Position numbers and translations under genes: made by a program
Part shown: positions 62,370 to 64,000 of the stretch, piece by piece
Numbering within the stretch: the first letter of the stretch is position 1
Layout of the letters: each line of letters begins with the position of its first letter
The notes under the pieces: model-generated
Told to the model about the DNA's origin: nothing
The model's input: the letters and a program-made list of their open reading frames with translations, nothing else
Databases searched by the model: none
DNA from: Massilia agilis
GTDB taxonomy: Bacteria > Pseudomonadota > Gammaproteobacteria > Burkholderiales > Burkholderiaceae_D
Assembly: GCF_024756255.1 (NCBI RefSeq)
Contig: NZ_JANUHB010000005.1
Coordinates: forward strand, 62,001 to 126,000
Direction of reading: 5' to 3'
Length of the DNA stretch: 64,000 nucleotides

Positions 62370-63539
62370 ATGCTGCTTTGGCTGGCACAATACTTTCAGC
62401 AGGATTTTAGCTTCCTGCGCGTTTTTAACTACATCACCTTCCGTGCGGTGTTCGCCACCATCACGGCGATCACGCTCGGCCTGGGCTTTGGCCCGGCCGT
62501 GATCCGCAAGCTGACCGCGATGAAGGTCGGCCAGGCGGTGCGTACCTACGGCCCGCAAACCCACCTGCAAAAGCACGGCACCCCGACCATGGGCGGCGTG
62601 CTGATCCTCATTTCGATCGGCATCTCGACCCTGCTGTGGTGCGACCTGTCCAACCGCCTGATCTGGCCGGTGTTCGTCGTCACGCTCGGCTTTGGCGCGG
62701 TCGGCTGGGTGGACGACTACCGCAAGGTGGTCTACAAGGACCCCGAGGGCATGCGCTCGGGCGAGAAGTATTTCTGGATGTCCCTGATCGGCATCACTTC
62801 AGCGCTGTACCTGGCGTTCTCGGTGTCCGCCGCGACCCCGTGGCAGGTGTGGGAGCTGTTCTTCGCCTGGGTGCAGTCGGGCTTCTCGATGGACCTGCCG
62901 CCCAAGGCCGACCTGATCGTCCCGTTCTTCAAGACCATCAGCTATCCGCTGGGCGTGTGGGGCTTCATCGCGCTGACCTACTGCGTGATCGTGGGCGCAT
63001 CGAACGCGGTCAACTTCACCGATGGCCTGGATGGCCTGGCCATCATGCCGACCGTGATGGTGGGCGGCGCACTGGGCCTGTTCGCCTACCTGACCGGTAG
63101 CGTCACCTATTCCAAGTACCTGTTCATCCCGCACATTCCGGGCGCCGGCGAGCTGCTGGTGTTCTGCGGCGCGATGGCGGGCGCCGGCCTGGCCTTCCTC
63201 TGGTATAACGCGCACCCCGCGCAGATGTTCATGGGCGACGTCGGCGCACTGGCGCTGGGCGGCGCGCTCGGCACCATCGCCGTCATCGTGCGCCAGGAGA
63301 TCGTCCTGTTCATCATGGGCGGCATTTTTGTTGCAGAGACGCTGTCGGTGATCATCCAGGTGGGCTGGTTCAAGTACACAAAGAAGCGTTACGGGCAGGG
63401 CCGCCGCGTGTTTTTGATGGCGCCGCTGCACCACCACTTCGAACAGAAGGGCTGGAAGGAAACGAAGGTCGTGGTCCGCTTCTGGATCGTGACCATGATG
63501 CTGGTACTGGTTGGTTTGTCGACCCTGAAACTGCGCTGA
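62370..63539 (+). CDS. mraY: Phospho-N-acetylmuramoyl-pentapeptide transferase MraY
   Basis: Integral membrane enzyme of 389 aa, about ten helices, making lipid I from UDP-MurNAc-pentapeptide and undecaprenyl phosphate. Signatures: [26 protein letters not shown] (Asp pair), [13 protein letters not shown] and the C-terminal [15 protein letters not shown] with the HHH motif. ATG at 62370; murD begins 1 bp after the stop. Confidence 0.97.
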   Translation: MLLWLAQYFQQDFSFLRVFNYITFRAVFATITAITLGLGFGPAVIRKLTAMKVGQAVRTYGPQTHLQKHGTPTMGGVLILISIGISTLLWCDLSNRLIWPVFVVTLGFGAVGWVDDYRKVVYKDPEGMRSGEKYFWMSLIGITSALYLAFSVSAATPWQVWELFFAWVQSGFSMDLPPKADLIVPFFKTISYPLGVWGFIALTYCVIVGASNAVNFTDGLDGLAIMPTVMVGGALGLFAYLTGSVTYSKYLFIPHIPGAGELLVFCGAMAGAGLAFLWYNAHPAQMFMGDVGALALGGALGTIAVIVRQEIVLFIMGGIFVAETLSVIIQVGWFKYTKKRYGQGRRVFLMAPLHHHFEQKGWKETKVVVRFWIVTMMLVLVGLSTLKLR

Positions 63540-63540
63540 C

Positions 63541-64000
63541 ATGAACTATCAAGGCAAATTCGCACTGGTGCTGGGGCTCGGGGAATCCGGCCTCGCGATG
63601 GCGCAATGGCTGGCCCGTTGCGGCGCGCGCCTGCGCGTTGCCGACACGCGCGCCACCCCTGATCGCCTGCCCACCTTGCGCGCGATCGCGGCCGACGCCG
63701 AATTCGTCGGCGGCCCGCTGGAAGCATCCCTGCTCGACGGCATCGACTTTGTCGCCGTCAGCCCGGGCCTGGGCCCGAACCGCGAGCTGGCCGCGATCAT
63801 GCCGGCAGCGGCCGAACGCGGCATCCCCGTGTGGGGCGAGATCGAACTGTTCGCGCAGGCGCTGGCCGTGCTGAAAGAAGAGCGCGGCTATGCGCCCAAG
63901 GTCATCGCCATCACCGGCACCAACGGCAAGACCACCGTCACTAGCCTGACCGGCCTGTTGTGCCGCCGCGCCGGCCTGACCACCAAGGTGGCCGGCAACA
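63541..64000 (+). CDS. murD: MurD, UDP-N-acetylmuramoylalanine-D-glutamate ligase (5' part, cut by window edge)
   Basis: N-terminal 153 residues of a Mur ligase. Starts at ATG 63541 ([24 protein letters not shown]), with [13 protein letters not shown] and the ATP site [14 protein letters not shown] near the edge. The dinucleotide-like first domain and position after mraY are diagnostic for MurD. The gene continues beyond 64000. Confidence 0.95.
   Translation, partial: MNYQGKFALVLGLGESGLAMAQWLARCGARLRVADTRATPDRLPTLRAIAADAEFVGGPLEASLLDGIDFVAVSPGLGPNRELAAIMPAAAERGIPVWGEIELFAQALAVLKEERGYAPKVIAITGTNGKTTVTSLTGLLCRRAGLTTKVAGN

Overview
The window is a high-GC chromosomal segment that looks like a betaproteobacterium of the Oxalobacteraceae (Massilia/Telluria/Duganella-like). 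The grounds are gene content and order: pilT and pilU, a coxB-coxA-ctaG-coxC-SURF1-ctaA-ctaB-SCO block, a YtrA-type GntR/ABC module, and the mraZ division cluster. The genus is an inference. No rRNA or tRNA gene was seen; the one RNA gene is rnpB. The window cuts two genes: pilT at the left edge and murD at the right edge.

Layout. 1-8.9 kb: twitching ATPases PilT and PilU, separated by yggS-proC, a yqjDEK-like membrane-protein operon, ubiA and oxyR; then the heptose nucleotidyltransferase rfaE2, trmL, comF and a BioC-like methyltransferase. 9.9-20.5 kb: a large aa3/caa3-type cytochrome c oxidase locus with structural subunits and assembly factors (Cox11, a small assembly peptide, SURF1, two SCO/thioredoxin-fold proteins, heme O and heme A synthases), starting from a good sigma70-like promoter. 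20.45-22.14 kb: an AT-richer island with an orphan Hcp (type VI secretion tube protein), divergent from a secreted protein of unknown function and an M15-like peptidase; this is the most system-like accessory locus. 22.2-31.2 kb: TMEM175 channel, LysR-controlled pair (NTF2-like protein and Tat-exported deacetylase), CNNM-type transporter, NhaR-like regulator, and a ter-type stress module (DUF475/TerC-like, TerD, AIM24-like, second TerD family protein). 31.2-38.2 kb: two-domain ABM-like protein, GntR-ABC-two-permease operon with a clear operator, gamma-glutamyltransferase and a lipoprotein. 38.3-42.9 kb: pstS behind a Pho box, a PhoB-like regulator and a GGDEF/EAL protein. 43-55.5 kb: porin, rpoH with a CIRCE element over its promoter, ftsX-ftsE-ftsY, an acetolactate-synthase-like enzyme, rnpB, glpK, small membrane and secreted proteins, and an AAA ATPase. 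55.9-64 kb: division/cell-wall cluster mraZ-rsmH-ftsL-ftsI-murE-murF-mraY-murD behind a promoter overlapped by four MraZ-type boxes at 10-bp spacing.

Two families of dispersed palindromes punctuate the window, almost always just downstream of genes. Family A has a GTAGGGTGGGC...GCCCAC core and eight loci; family B has a CGTCATCCCGGC...GCCGGGA core and five loci. Many occur as inverted pairs. They probably act as REP-like elements and/or transcription terminators, and in two places they supply the end of a coding region.

All assignments come from reading the translated sequence and recognising motifs. No database search was run, so family names rest on remembered consensus features.
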